The notes beneath the pieces are model-generated. The model did not search any database. It worked only from the letters and a program-made list of their open reading frames with translations, and was not told where the DNA came from. From Anseranas semipalmata (taxonomy: Eukaryota > Chordata > Aves > Anseriformes > Anseranatidae), in the NCBI GenBank assembly GCA_013399115.1, contig VXAA01003998.1:265048-329047 (forward strand): DNA of 64,000 bases, read 5' to 3'. The position numbers and the translations under genes were made by a program. Shown in pieces: positions 1 to 14,592 of the stretch. How positions within the stretch are numbered: position 1 is the stretch's first letter; each line of letters opens with the position of its first letter.

Positions 1-2675
1 GCGTTTGGGGGTCCCTCTACTGTAACAGCAATTTCCCCCATTGTGGTGGCCTCAATGAACTTGAAGTTGCAGTTGGTACTATTGCCAAGGTGCCCAATGA
101 CCAATAAAAAACAGCTGCACTTAGTTACAAGGAATGTTTATTTTTGAATAAGGAGCCAAACTTATAAGGTAGTAACCTGGCTTTTGGGGCCAAAAGTATA
201 TAAAATTTAGAAAGTTCAATACAATTTCTGGCAAGCGTTTTTTCCTGCTTTCTTGCAGAATATTTTGTTTCATATATTTAACAAAATGACCAAGGTCACA
301 ATGATTCTTTGTTCTGACTGAGAAATGAGTCCAGGTACCCTGAGGTGCAGTCCAGTACCTAAAACAATATGGTTAATTTACTCTGAGATCCTTTATAGAT
401 GACTTGCTTAAAGAGAGCCTTAGCAGTCTAAATTAATACAGTGAAAAGTTCATTAGTATATGCTCCACATTGTCCCTTGTGGCTACTAAAAGTTAGTTCA
501 TGTTTCAGAATTAACACCTTTTTTCCCCTGGGAAGAATTTTCCAGGCTCTGCTTGTACACCTTTTAAAAAATCCCTTCAGAAGCAATGCAGAGAAAATGA
601 CTCTCATAAAACCACTGCCTGCCTGCCTCTGGTGTTAAATATTTCCCGTGTCTGTCTGCCTGGAAACAGCTACAGGAGCTGTAAAGATGAATCGAACATA
701 CAGTAGGGTAGCACTGTTCAGCTAGAGGGACTCTGTGACTGTGCTGACCTCTAAACAACTTGGTAACTTTGCATCCAGTGGAAGCTCAAAACAATGTGTG
801 TCTGTCCAGCTACACCCACATTTACTTCCTGCTGTCATACTTCAAGGAAATCTGCTGTGTGACAGTGGCTTGCAAAATGTTCTACAGCAGCCAAACAGTA
901 GTGTCTGAAAACAGCTTGACTTATCAGTGTTAATGCCCATCCTCTTTCTGTATGAGTCATACGAGCAAAACTGTGTGAAACAAAATAGTTGCTGAACAGT
1001 CTTAGCTGAGAGGTGTTTGAGGGAGGCTGTTGACTATAATTTACCTTTATATTCACCAACTGTAGTGTTCTTGGCAAACAAAGCAAATGGTTTGATAACC
1101 TTCTTGCCACTGTGGGGATGCATTACAAACTCAGTCCTGTGGTGCTTAACTTTTTATAAGAAAAGATATCATTTTGGCAAAGGTAGGACTGCTTTTATGT
1201 GACTTTATATTTCATGCTTCTTAGAGTCCTCTAGCTTTGTAGATGATGTGAGACTTTTCGAAAAAGCAACATTCTTAAATAGCTTATCAGCTCATGTATA
1301 GTATGAAAATTTTCACAGATAAGAGATTGAGATCAGTGAAACGGGGAATTTTTCATCCTTCTGTGCCTTGGAACAAAGCTTGAAAAAAAAGTGCTGTTTA
1401 CTTGCATATGTGTTGATGTTTATGTAATGGGCTACAAGATCAATCTTGGTTATGTCAGCAAAATGTTTTTACCAGTGAAGTCCTCAAGACCTGGGCCAGA
1501 TTTATAGTTATGCTGATAATAGCTAGCTCTTAAAAAGAGAGAGTTTGTATATTAAAAGTTAGAGATGTAGTTCTTAAAATAAGTGGCTATACTGAGGTTT
1601 TCAGAGCACAAAAGTTTACTGAGAAAAGAAATGCAGGGATCTTGCCTATCTGTTTCATGTACCTACTTTTACAGCAGTGCTCACTGTATTCAGTTCAAAA
1701 TGACATCATTTGCTCTTTTAGAATCTAATTCCTTAATTGCAGAATTATAAGTTTAGTGGCAAAAAGGAGGGGTAAGTTGCATTGTTTCAGGATAGCACAA
1801 ACAAAAATGCTTCTCCTTTGAAGCAGGCTGTGTTCGTATAGTGCAGTCAGGAAACTGTTACACATACTTGCCGGTATGGAAATAGTACTTCTGTAATGGG
1901 AGAAAATTAAACCAGCAATACCAGTCTAAGAAATTTAAATGGATTTGATAATCATTGATATGTACAATGTATTTCATTTTTGTAAGCTATACTAAAAACT
2001 GAATTAGTACTTGGGGGAAAACAGGTGACAAAATTGCTTTGTAATAGTGGTTGATAGTTGCAGTTGGATATTTTTGCATGAAAATGAATATTGAAGTTAT
2101 ATTAAATCATTGAGGATTGTCTATGTATGAGGCTTTAAGACAAATGCCGGTCTCTTATAAATGTATTTATCACAAAACAAAATTGTAAAATATCTGAAAT
2201 GACAAAACTCAAAAATTATTTTAGAGCCAGTGAACAGCCTGCATCTGCTTCACAGTGCTTCCACTAGCAAGCCTTCAAATGCAGCGTTCAAAATATCATA
2301 CATGTCCTGTGTCTGCTTTCTGCAGAAAGAAAGTTAGAACTTCTCTGTCGTTGTTGTTCTGTCACCTTCCATTTGCTGTATGGTGATATAACAACGTATG
2401 TTGTCCTCCATTTTAATGTTGACAGGCCATTACAAATTGTGATTTACCCAAAAACATAAGCTGTAGACATGTAGTTCACTGGGTACTCAGAGATCACTTC
2501 TGTAGAAGTAGTTTCTATTTGCATAGTCTCTTAAGGCTTAAATTAGAGAACAAGAAGACGCATGTTATGTTTGGTGTCAGAAGTGGTGAAAGAAGTTCTG
2601 TAGCATGTAATTTCTACTTATGCACAGGGCTTTTCTGTCTGAAACACTTACGAATAAATGTGCAATGACTTAGGG

Positions 2676-2750
2676 TTGGATCCTAAGCTAGTGTAAAGGG
2701 GAACCATTGACCTCAACTGAACTTCACTGGCTTATAACAACTGAGGAAAT
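2676..2750. repeat. Faint palindromic sauropsid repeat
   Basis: The segment from ggatcctaagctagtgtaaa through ccattgacctcaactgaact to aacaactgaggaa has a weakly inverted-repeat structure. It resembles a common sauropsid palindrome of the type gatcctcagctggtgtaaat ... gatttacaccagctgaggat, recalled without a name. Degraded. Confidence 0.35.
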
Positions 2751-3006
2751 AGCAGGAAGTATTTGCATTCTTCACTGTTTGTGAGTCTGTAAGTTAAAGA
2801 AAAGAGGTGTGGCTATAGGACAAACAGACAAAATTATGGGAACCTTAAAGAAAATGGTTCATTTGTAAGACTTTCTTATTACTAATATTATCCTAATAGG
2901 CTTTTATTAATACTAAGGACTCACTTTTCATTCAACTCATTTAAGCATTGATTGGGTACCATATAAATGAGATTGATATGCTGCTCTTCTGCAAAACTTC
3001 TGAGGC

Positions 3007-3042
3007 TATCAAGTTTAAGCACTGTTATCAAGTTTAAGCACT
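3007..3042. repeat. Short tandem duplication, 19-bp period
   Basis: tatcaagtttaagcact occurs twice, separated by gt. Visible directly. Confidence 0.9.
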
Positions 3043-4998
3043 ATTTTAGCAGAAAATAAAGGCCTTAATGCTGTACGCTTACACCAACTGCAAGTTTTCT
3101 CCTTGGAGGAATTTAACATGCAGCATTTACTTCTATATGCTAATGGAAATGAAGAGTTGTTGTACATGACTGGCCAGCTTTTGTCCAAGTACAGATATTT
3201 AGAAGAGGTTTGCCTGATAATCACTAGAAACAGGGTACGTAATAGCTGGCTTAATTTCACAGCCTCTGAATTGTGATGGAGGATATGACTGAGGTATACA
3301 TTTTGTCTTTCTTGCTGATTGTTCTGTATTTGCCAGCCAGCACTGAGGCCATGAGACACAGTGGGATGCTCAATATAGAATTGGAGTGCCAAGCACAGGA
3401 GCAGATACCCATTCTTGAAAGCTGCAGTTCTGGTTCACTCAAGATTCAGAAGCATTTGCTGGTTCAGGGTTTATGCACTTCAGAAAATTCAGTGGTTTTT
3501 TGGATGGTGTGGCCCCACTTAATAATTCATTGCCGATATATTTGTAAGGCCTTATCTTCTATGCTGATATCACTTAGATGAAATCAGTATGGAGCAATCC
3601 TGCAGTAGAGCATAGATCAAGCTTATAGCTTGCCTTAGACATCCACAGAGGGTTTAGCAGTATCTAATACTGTGTCTGGTAATGGAGTGTTCTTTAATGT
3701 GACTTTTGAGAATTGCAGACTTTCTTATTGTGAGAATGAATAATAAATCCAAACATCTTGAACTGGTGCTAAATAAATGCTAGCATAAGTAAGGGGAAGG
3801 ATTTGTTTACATAAGGACTGTTTGTCACTAAAACAATTTATTAAACTTAATGCCCTTAATTGTTTATGGATTAATGTTGACTGATTCACTTTCTGCAAGT
3901 TCAGGATGTACAGTGAATTCACCAACCTGATCACTGGAGCATTTTATGAAGCTGTCATTCTTGAGAATGCCTGCTTTGCGTTATTGTAGGTTCTAGGTAG
4001 TCTTGGCTGATGTTGCCTTCATTTACTTATTACTAGGCAGAGAACCCTAAGTTCTTCTGATTCTCTGCTGTATCTTTTCAAGGGCAACGTGTGTATTCTG
4101 TAGGCGTGATCCTTTTGCTGAAGCTATATGAGTCAATTCTTGAGTCTGTTAAGGGGATCTGTCCTGTCCTGCAGCTGTATTTCACCTAGGATCAAGAGAA
4201 GTTTAAAATACAAAGAAAGGAGAAGCTTGCTTCTCAATCCATCCTCCATACAGATCTCTTACTGTTTCGTGTGAATATTTATGTATTCATAAATGCAAGT
4301 AAGGTTCAAAAATGCGTTTATAGAATTAAATGATTGAGAAATAACAGAATTCTAAATAATGTTACTACTAAATACAAAATCATAAAAAGCAGACAAAGAA
4401 CTTATTGTGTAATCAATAAGTTACCATAATTACCAGTTACCATATTTTTATACACGTAGCTCATAGATTTTTTACAAGATGTTTAACAATTTACTGATCT
4501 TCTCTATAGGACCACCATTTGCAATATATGGGAAAATTAACCCCAAAGCTTTCCTTGTCCCTGCCTTTTTCCTCAAGTCATCCTCCTTCCAGTCATCTTC
4601 CTTCACTTGAATTTAATGTCCTATTGGATTCTGTAAACTTTTGCTCTTAAAGCTCTTGGGAGTAAATGTGATCATCTCTACAGATCTTTGCATTTCTCTT
4701 CTGTCTGCAGAAAATCCAACACTGGTAACTCTAAAGATGCTGTACTGTTTTGTGAGGATTGCTGGGCTGCTGCTTTAGCTTGAGCCTTTGTAATTTGACC
4801 CTGGCGTGCCTTCCTGTCAAAATACTCCTGTTTTTTTTCTCATGGCTAAGCTGATTTTCATACAGTTGAGGGATGAAGGCAACAGAAAGGGATATGGGCC
4901 CAGCCTACAGATGTGTTATGCAGTTGACAGTTCTCTTTGTGTCATCAGTTGGCTGTTTTGTTTGTGCTATGCAACTCTAAAATTAAGGCTACTACTGA

Positions 4999-5038
4999 TT
5001 TTTTTTATTTTTTTTATTTTTTATTTTTATTTTTTTAT
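4999..5038. repeat. T-rich low-complexity tract
   Basis: About 40 bases of T with scattered A. Visible directly. Confidence 0.9.
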
Positions 5039-8000
5039 AGAATGCTGTAAATAGATTTATGGCTTATTTTAGGCAACTAAAGTGATGAAAAACAACTGAA
5101 ATTCCTTTACTACTTGTAATCATTTGTAACCTGGAAAAAGTTCAAAACAATCTTATCAATCTTTCTGAGTCTAATTTGTAAATAGTGCAATTTGTTTACG
5201 GTTAAATTTCCATTTTTCAAGCTGTTTGAAGAGGAAAAATTACTGTAACTTGTGATTCCACTTAACCACCAATGTATTAATTAAAGTCATGTAATGTGAT
5301 TTACCCTAATGATCAGTGTACCACTATGGTAGTTTGTACAGACTTTCATGAAATATGTGTTAAAGTTGAAGCCTACCTTCTTGTCGTGGGGGTGTGGGTT
5401 GGCATACGGTTGAAATCACTGGTGCTCTACGTAGTAGTGGAATTTAATGAGCAAGTGAGGGGCTTTAAAATGACACATTGCAGTGAGCTGTATGGTAGGT
5501 GCTTGTAGTTATAAACTATAATTAAGTGTGTGGGAACTGAGAACATCTGCTAAGGGAATGGCGCTTACTGTTGCCAATTAACAAAAAAAAAAAAAGAATG
5601 CTGTAAAAATAGTGTTAAAACATTATAGGCAACATATTAATTTGAGGACATAATCTTAATAATTGTTAAGTAAACCGAGGGGTAGTTTGTGAAGGAAAAT
5701 ATTCTGAGACTCCCTTACATTATCTATCCTCTATTCACAGTGCACTCAGTGAGGTTGAATAGCTGGTATTATAGCAAGGCATGTAACTGATCTACACGTT
5801 TTCCTGAAACAGATAGCATCTCATGTGCTAGCACTCCATGAATTAGTTGAGTGACGCTTACAATGCAGAACAATGAAGCTCTGAATAGCACTTGTGGCAG
5901 GGTTAAAGCAACTGCTACTGCTGGAGGTACATCTGATAACCTTGAAGTCGCATTACGCTGAAGACCAGTACTAAACCCACTAAAGCCTCAATTGAGGATT
6001 CCTGTTAGCTTCAGTACTCCTGGGGATGTAGCTTTGGCAAAGTTTCACTAGCTTGTTTAGAAAGCAAAACAAGCAACATTATCGTGATACTATTGAAAGA
6101 AACCTTGTCTTAAGACTTAAAAATATTCAAACAATTTGTTTGAAACTGCATTATTAAACTGTGAACTGGTTGGAGTGGATGATAGTACCGATTATTAATG
6201 AAGTCATTCAGGATATCCTGGTCTGAGTTGTTTGACAAGAGGTAGAGTATGTGATTCTACCTGTAATTATTTTGCTCGCATTAAAAATTCTGGTGACCTA
6301 TAATTTAGCAAGGTTAGGATCTCATTAGCTGGAATACAGATGTAAATGTCAACCCAGCTTTGTTATGGATGTGGCTTTTACCTCCCTTTCCAAAAAAATT
6401 GTGTGCCTCTGAAAAATCTGCTTGCAGATGCTCAGTAGAGACTTAGCAAAGTCAGAATATCTGGAGATCCATTCTCATTGCACATGAACAGAAAATTAGA
6501 ACGGAGTATTGAATGCTTCTGAGTGCCAAGGGTAGTACAGGGAATGAGTGGGACTATTCATGTAATCACTACTGCAATGAATGCCAGAGCTAGCTGAAAC
6601 TAAGGTGGCGGTGTTTGCTATTCTTTCATACCCCCTATAGACCAGTCTTGAAGGGGAAAAGCTGCCTGGCTTGAAGACTGAGGGAATGAGAGCACTAGAC
6701 TGAGACAAATCGCCGCAGGCAGGGGAAGGGGGAGTTGGGTTTGGAGGGTGGTGACAGGAAAGCTGGCATTTAAGCAAGTTCAACAGACAAAGGTACAACT
6801 GGCTAGGAGGGAATCTGGGGCTGAGAACTTGAGCTGAAAGTTTACTGTAGTTGCCTAGCTTCGTGAGCAAACATGTGAAAGGGTGGAGCTCTGTCTAGAG
6901 TTTACAGAGAAGTGATTCAGGTGTCCATGTGGGGCCAGACAGTGCAACTCCTGGGTTTCCTCTTCCTTCTTTCAGGAGGAAAAAAAAAAAATAGAAGGTG
7001 ACATGAGAAAGACTTATATTACTGTTATGAAGGCTGAGGGTAGGAAATGCCAGAATTAAAGCTACCTTTGCTGCTTCAGTTTATCCCCTCTGTATGGATG
7101 CAGTTATTTCAATAGTTTTATATCCTATTGTTTCTGCAAAGCTGTGGCCTCATCCAGAGCACAAGCTGGATCTCCTGGTGGGATGCAGTAGTAGGAAGGA
7201 ATGAAAGTAGCCTGCTGTAGAGTCCTTAGGATCCTTCTGTCATTTTTTGACACAGCATGCGTGGTAGTGGGGAATGAAGTAAGGAGACTGAATACCAGCC
7301 TTGGTTTGTGCCCACAGTTCCTGTGGCAGTGGGTGTTGTGCATTACCACAGAAAGCTCCCACCTGTGTAGGGCTGACAGGCAGCTTGTATTGCACTGCGT
7401 AGCCATGCTCTACAGTGCTGTGCAGGCACCCAGCCCACCTCCCCACTGGTTCTGAACTTTGTCCCTTGTTTGCTGACACAATCTCAGGGGGCTGGATCTG
7501 GTAGAGTGCTTAGCGCGCATACCCACAGTTGAAGTGAAGGGGGAGTTTGATTAGCACTATCCATGTTGAAAGTTTCCTGACAAATTGGACCCAAAGTATC
7601 TTCAATTCAGTTACCCAAAGTTAGTGAAATTGTTTTCATCTTCAGTCTGTCTTTTGCTTCAGTGAGAATACAGTAGCTTTCTGAGCCAAAATTAATGTGG
7701 TGAGATGCGCAGCTGTTCCAATGATCAATATTCAAGGCAAGCCTCGAGGAAAATTAAGTTATAAATGATGTTCAGGGCTACATACTGGGCTACCATTAGT
7801 AGGTCAACCATTGTGTAGCTCCTTACAGGAAGAATATTGTTCTTTCTGGACGCAGGCAAATTAATTGTGTTTAAAGCAGTTGGAAGTTTTAAGTTACACC
7901 ATTACGATTCTTAAATTACAGCTTTTCAATTGTTACATGTATGTGTAGATTGCAGGCAAAAGATACAGGCATGTGGGTACATGTGTATATGTATAAGCAT

Positions 8001-9255
8001 GTTCTGCATATGTTTTCTCACTAGAAAATACTGAGGATTATGCTAGGTTCAAAAAAAAAAAAAAAGACAAGTATTCCTTAGAGACGAGTGTTTTTTGTTC
8101 TGCAGAATGTGTGTGGTCAGTGCCATTAAGTCGTCTTTGAGCTGGATGAGAATTCCGTTTAAATATTCTTGAGGTTATTATGTCTTTATGTCGTGACTCA
8201 TAGAATGATTTATTATTCAACCTATTGTTATAATACAGTCAGAACTGAGAAGAGGCAATCTTGTGTTGATAAGGGATGATCTTGTCTCTGACCTTCACAG
8301 TCTGGAATGCTGAACCATTAGCCATGAGCTGAACAGCTCATTTAAGAGCAGTAAGAATAGCAAGAGTGAGTGTCACATGATAATGTTTTCTCCCCAAACT
8401 GGAAAATCAGATATTGGAGTAATACATTCAGGTAAGGTACGTATAAAAGCATGAACTGAGCAAGCGGTAATGAAATAGTATTATTCCTGATAAAATATTT
8501 AACCAAATACTTTAGTATTTTACCCCATTGGTAAATATATATTGTCTGTAATTCCTGGAGAAAACTGAGAGGGAAAATGAATCCTTTGATTAATAAAGTT
8601 AAATGTGATAAATGTCAATTTGGCTCTTACAGAAGTGAATGTTACTTGCAGGTAGAAAATATAAACTTTATAAAGTATAATAGGTAACAATTATTTGGTT
8701 TTATGGATAACCATTTTGGTGGTAGAAACCATATACTGTATAGCTATTGCTTAGATGAACTCTTATCCGAAGAGCTGTAATAGTAATAATCTTGGGAAAT
8801 ACTAGTTTCAAAATTTTGTTTATACTTAAGTTTTATTTCAACAATGTAGGTATAGTTTTGTGGTTGTAGAATTTTGCAGTGATTTTATTATCAATTCTTT
8901 AATGCCTTCTCTTAGCAGCTGATTGGTTTTAGCAGCTACTATTTGTCCAGTGATCAGAGGAATGGGCAGCTATGGTTAATGAAACTGCAGATATTTCCTT
9001 TGTTTTTGATGAACATTTAGAAAAAAAATTGTCTGTATTTTACTGCTTTTATTCTTTGTTATTTTCTTGACCATCATTGCAAGTATCTGGAATTCATGTT
9101 CTCTGGTAATCTCTCTTTAGCTGATCTTCTGAAATCTCCTAACAGCACTGTTTGCTATAGCATTTTTAGTGTGCCTTATTATATATGCTATCACGGTACA
9201 TAAGGACCTCCAATCAAGGATCATCATCCCATTATTCTAAAAGACATAGAGACAG

Positions 9256-9590
9256 ATCTGAATTAGTGTCCTTTCCCAAGAATTTATAATCTAAAATGAA
9301 AAAGCAACAGATGAAGGCAAAAACAAAAATAGAAGGCATCAATGCTGTATTAGTAGAAGGCAGCCTCTACACTCTGCATCTTAGCAGAGGCTGGGATCCC
9401 ATCCTGGTATGTCTGTGGAAACAGCTGAGTGGAGACAGTCCCTCTCCTAAAGTGACAGACAAGGGGAGGAGAAAGCTAAGCTCACAGAGGTGAAATGATT
9501 TGTTGAAAGTCAGTGGCAGAGCCAGGTATAGAAAACGCATGCCAGTGCCCTATTATAGGGGATAATCTGCTATACCATATGGCACTGGGC
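9256..9590 (-). mobile_element. Ancient L3/MIR-type interspersed repeat, degraded
   Basis: The stretch contains tttcccaagaatttataatc, gagacagtccctctcctaaa, ctcacagaggtgaaatgatt and cagtggcagagccaggtata in that order. These follow the familiar layout of old amniote L3 (CR1-clade) and MIR-like repeats: a section resembling cccaaagagcttacaatcta, then cacagagaggtgaagtgact, then gtcagtggcagagcc. The orientation is inferred from how such repeats usually read. Heavily mutated, probably two overlapping or adjacent fragments. Confidence 0.5.
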
Positions 9591-10868
9591 CTAAAGGAGC
9601 CTTGGACCATGTAAGACTGCTTGACAAAATAGTCCAGTTCTGTCCTTGAAATGTCAATGAAAAGTTAAAATGACAGGAAAATGATTGGAATTCATAAAAA
9701 TAAACAAGTCCAGTATACAAGTAGATTTTACTGGCGTGTGAAATCATGTCTATTTGAGAGTGGCTGTAAGTTTAATAGAGCAACCATTTCATGAAACCCC
9801 CTCCATAAACAGATCTTAACTTGCAGCAAATGGTAATATAAACATCCTTTGTTTCCTTGGTCTTTTTGCTTAGTGGGTCATTGGACAGTTCTGAGAAGAC
9901 GGGACCTTTTCCCATGAGTGGTTTTCAGCGACAGGTTTTGATAACCATCAGTCAAGGGGCTGCTAGCCTCTCTCCTGCTGTATAGGCGGGTTCCATTTCC
10001 CTTTCAAAGCCTGATTTCATTTTTTTTCCAAGGTACTCAGGTTTTCCAGGACACCTCAGTGACTTCTGCTTCATGATCAAAACTTGCTGTGATCCCCGAA
10101 TTTCTCTAGAATGACAGAGCACTCTACCTTTGGTATTAAAATTGCCAGATAACTGACTCTCAGTAGTGGAAATCTCTCCTAATAAAATGCATTGACAACT
10201 TAATATAATTTCATGGGGTGCAATTACATGAAAGGCATGTGGAGAAGAAATATTATATTTTCCCTTCATATTCTTAACTGTATTCCTAGTTATTTGTAGA
10301 TTCACATTTGCATTTCAGTCTTTTGTCAGCCCCTCAGGTATCAGGCAGTATCTGTCAGGTTTCTCATGTGCTTGCCTTGTTCTCTTTCCAGCTGTTTCTG
10401 TCAAATACTGTAGTTTTTTCCCAATTCAAAAATTATTTTCTTTCCTAGTTTTTGTGAAGACAGAGCATTTTGTATGCCTTTTCTCCTAGTTTCAATTAAC
10501 CTGCAAGTTTTAATGTTATGCTGTCTCTGACTTGCTCTAGGATCAGTAAAGGATAAGTTAAATAGCAGAAATCTTAAGTGTGCTGGTGGGCAACTAAGAA
10601 TTGAGACAGAGAAAGATGAGCATCCAATCTTTAAAAATGAACCAAATCTCTAGAACTTTTGAAATTCAGTTAGCAGCTACAGGTAGCTGGTATCAACAAT
10701 TCTTAATAATGTGAGTTTAAATAGGCTACTAATTACAGTTGTTGGTAGATCTTTCTTTTTCTATTTATACTAGGAAGAATTGTAGCTTTTTTTGTTTTAT
10801 TGAAGCACATTGGACTTCATTAGGTATGAAAACAGTCAACGGTACGGTGCATGTACACGTGTTGTAAA

Positions 10869-11456
10869 CCATAGAATCATAGAATATCCTGCATTGGAAG
10901 GGACCCACAAGGATCATTGAGTCCAACTCCTGGCTCCACACAAGACTATCTGAAAATTAAACCGTATGTCTAAGAGCGTTGTCCAAACGTTTCTTGAACT
11001 CAGACAGGCTCTCAGTGCCATGACCACTGCCCTGGGCAGCCTGTTCCAGTGCCCGACCCCCCTCTCAGTGAAGAACCTTTTCGTAACGCCCAGCCTGCCC
11101 CTCCCCTGTCACAGCTCCATGCCATTCCCTCGGGTCCTGTCGCTGTCCCCAGAGAGCAGAGATCAGCGCCTGCCCCTCCGCTCCCCTCATGAGGAAGCTG
11201 CAGGCCGCCATGAGGCCTCCCCTCAGCCTCCTCTGCTCTGGGCTGAACAAACCAAGTAACCTCAGCTGCTTCTCATACGTCTTGCCCTCTAGACCCTTCA
11301 CCATCTTTGCAGCCCTCCTTTGGACACTCTCTAATAGTTTTATGTCCTTTTTATGCTGTGGTGCCCAAAACTGCACACAGTGCTCGAGGTGAGGCTGCAC
11401 TGGCACAGAACAGAGCAGGACAATCACATCCCTTGATCAGCTGGCAGTGCTGTGCT
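10869..11456 (-). mobile_element. CR1 LINE fragment, antisense, with reverse-transcriptase tail
   Basis: Read on the minus strand, it ends at about 10870 in the CR1 terminal motif attctatgattctat. Translation of 11065-11427 on the minus strand gives the C-terminal tail of the CR1 ORF2 protein: [20 protein letters not shown], then [17 protein letters not shown], then [20 protein letters not shown]. This corresponds to the well-known region after the polymerase domain (RPHLEYCVQFWAP type). The copy is 5'-truncated and holds only the last part of ORF2 and the 3' UTR, so it is not active by itself. Stops are absent over about 120 codons, suggesting a fairly young insertion. Confidence 0.93.
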
Positions 11457-14400
11457 TAAACAGTAGAAAGTGCATTATTTGATGTGTATTGTATGGACAA
11501 GGGGGGTGAAGATATTTGAAATGAAAAATGGTGATTGTGCACCCTGGGAAAGTGCAAAATATAATATCAGCAAAACGTGCTAACAAAAGGTTGCAAAGCT
11601 GATCTATTTTTCATGTGTTGTACATGGGTTTTCCTGTGTTTTGAGAGCACATAGTATTAGCGCTGTTAAATATCTTTTGTGTAAACAGTTAAGTTTCTAA
11701 TGGGACCACAGTTATGCTAAGGAGTGCTAAGATTCTTCAGAAATAGCCAAACATGGTAAGAGTTAATGAGACAAACAGCAGTGTATAAGGCAGTTGTTAT
11801 GGCATGGAGGGAAGATAGAAGTTTATAGCATTTGAGTTACTTTGAAGCATCTAAATGCTGAGTCATTTAGTCTGAACATTAACAGAAGGTGAAAGAAATC
11901 ATTGTTCCGAAAGGCAGCTGTGACTCTTGATGAGCCTTACTTATTTGTGTTTAAGCTCAGTGCCACTTAACTGTTACTTGATCTTTCTGTCGTTACTCTG
12001 ATACATGTCAGGATGCAGACTGAAAGGCTACCATGCGACAAGTAGTTCCTTGAGCAGCAGAACTGAAGAAACCTTATGTCTTTTCAGATCAACAGTGAAT
12101 AAATCTGCTCTAGCTTTTGCTTCACAGCTGTGTTCCTTATCCTAAACTAAAATATTATGATCATTTCACATTTTACAGCTCTTTGGTTCGCATCATTGTG
12201 GCTTCACAAAGTAGACCTGGATACACACCAACAAAGCTCAACTGGAAGGTGGGCTCAGAGAGAGTGCCTGGCATGCTTCTGACACTGAGAGGCACCCAGT
12301 CCACAGGGCCAGACACAGCTGATCTGAAGTCAAGCCCCCCTGTGGATGTCACCCTCTAACACCTATTCTTTTGCTGTAGATCTTGACACCTGCTTGCTAA
12401 TGTAGAGACACTCTTTGGAAATGAATAACACCAAAGCTGCTCAATGAGCTCATCAGAGAATCCATGTGGGACGTTGACATGAATGTCTTCATAATGGGAA
12501 AGTCTTTGGTTGAAGTCTGCACATTTTCAGACAACAGAAATCTACTCGGTAGTTTCTGAAGATTACCTGATATCTAACAAGTCTTACATTTTTTTTTTCC
12601 AAGTTTTGTGGCCGGGGTCATAAGGTATGTGCAACTATCCACACACAGCTCACAATTCTTCCTTCCAATATGATTCACTTGTATCTAATAATGCTAGGGT
12701 ATATCACCCATTTGGCTTTGATAGCATCTGTTTTATTCCTGGGAATTGCTCACAGAATGTGTAAATCTTTGATTTTGTTGAGACTTCTGGCTCTCTCAAA
12801 TTTTGCCAAAACTGGCCAGAAGTTTCAAGTACTTAGTAGAGGTAATGAGTTTGCCTGTGTGATCCATTGAACTTATTCACTGGAATATTTTCATCCTTCC
12901 TATTTTTTAAGATACGTCATCTTAGTTAATCTTGCCGGTTATATAGATTTTTCTTTTGTCTTTATGAGCATGTTACAAAAAGTTCAGAACTAAATCCTGT
13001 TGCTTCAGCATACTTGTTAAGAATGTATTATGGAGTCTTATAGCACTCCATGCATTGGTCTAGCCCTGTTAAATAGATGTAACATTACCTTACAGCAGTT
13101 CAAGGAAGCATATTTTTAAATTTAAAACGCAAAAACAGTGGAAGAAAACAGGAAAGGATCTTTCTTTCATGAATGAACTATTTCCACTGATTCTAGTGGG
13201 AGGGATGTTGACTCATGGAAAAAAAATTCCTATTGGAAGGAATTATACTTAGGTGGAGATTTATGCATGTTTAGGCATTCTTACATGTTACATATCTAGT
13301 AGAAAGGAGCAGGAATGCAGTTACATATCATACTGTATAAACATGGAAATTAATAACATTTGAAGCATTCAAGTGACCAGTAATTTGCAAAGTCTTGAAA
13401 ACGAGCCAATGAAAGTAACACTTGCTAATGTTTGACATGTCTTTATTAGTTACTGAAGGCTACTGCATCCACATTTAACCTTCACACGATGTACTTTGAA
13501 CAGGAACATAGTTCTAATGATACTTGGAGTTTGTGTGTTGAGAAAGATGGACAATTAGTTGGATAATACCTGTTTTATTTGGATCTTCTGGGAAATAAAA
13601 AATTGAGGTGAAATTTTAAAGAAAAAACATTGACAGTAAAGAGAATTCTGGGTACATATGTTAAGTACTGTATTTAGTAAAAGTAAGGTATTTGATCATG
13701 GTGAAATAATTGGCATGTCCTAATCAGACCTCTCTTCTGTCAATATTTTCTGTATTTCCAAAGAGTGATCTAGAAAGTTTATGTATTGCTAGCACTACCT
13801 AGTACCCTGTTCCACTACAGAGAAAACTGGGCACGTTGTGTATAACAAGGTATTGAGCTAGGGGGCACAATGAACTCCACTGTGTTCTGGCAATCCAGAT
13901 GTTGAAATCTTTCCCCCGAGCATCTGTGTGTGTGAGCAGAACCACCTTGCTACCACCAATGCCAAGGTGCAGTGACATGTAAATTTCAGGTTGCCACAGG
14001 CACCCATCTCTTACATGGGCTCTGGCTCATCTGACAGGCTTGTTTGTGCATCTGTAACATTGAGATTTACCTGACAAGGGAACTGCCAGACTAACTGAGG
14101 AGATGTGTAATGAGTTTCAGGCACTCTGTACTGAAGGTCTGTTTTTTTGTAATTACGTCCGTGAACACTAATGTTGAAGTTACTTTGCCTCAGCTTAGGC
14201 ATTCTTAAGGTGACTTGGCTGTATTCAAATAGTCATCAAGTAAAGTTGTTCAGGAGTAAGTCATCAGCAAGTTTTGCAGCTTGGAAAATGTGACCCCCTT
14301 CAAATACTTTCATACACAAAAATGAAATATACGGTTGGGGCACTAAATATTAGGAGTTTATTTTGCTGTACTAAGAGAACGTATCTGCACTGATAAAATC

Positions 14401-14536
14401 TAACGCTATTGAAAGTTTTGGCATTTTTAATACATGGTCCAGTAGGATCAGTTCTATGTGTACTATTTATCACTGCTGTTTGGTACTACTAAAATCAAAT
14501 ACGTCTGCTGGTTAGACTAACAATTCAGATAACTAG

Positions 14537-14592
14537 CAGAGCTCCACTGAATTCAATAGGGCTGCACAAATTTGCCTCAGCTAGGCTATGGC
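14537..14592. repeat. Second faint copy of the palindromic sauropsid repeat
   Basis: Contains agagctccactgaattcaat then gggctgcacaaatttgcctc and agctagg, the half-site seen in copies of the same palindromic family. Degraded and partial. Confidence 0.33.

Noticed and set aside
12178..12248. Exon-like stretch between acattttacag and gtgggc as a possible 5' UTR exon.
   Set aside because: Splice-like signals of this strength occur by chance many times in 20 kb, and no homology supports it.
14015..14085. Possible MIR core (gcatctgtaacattgagatt followed by tacctgacaagg).
   Set aside because: The similarity covers only one short motif and is too degraded to separate from chance.
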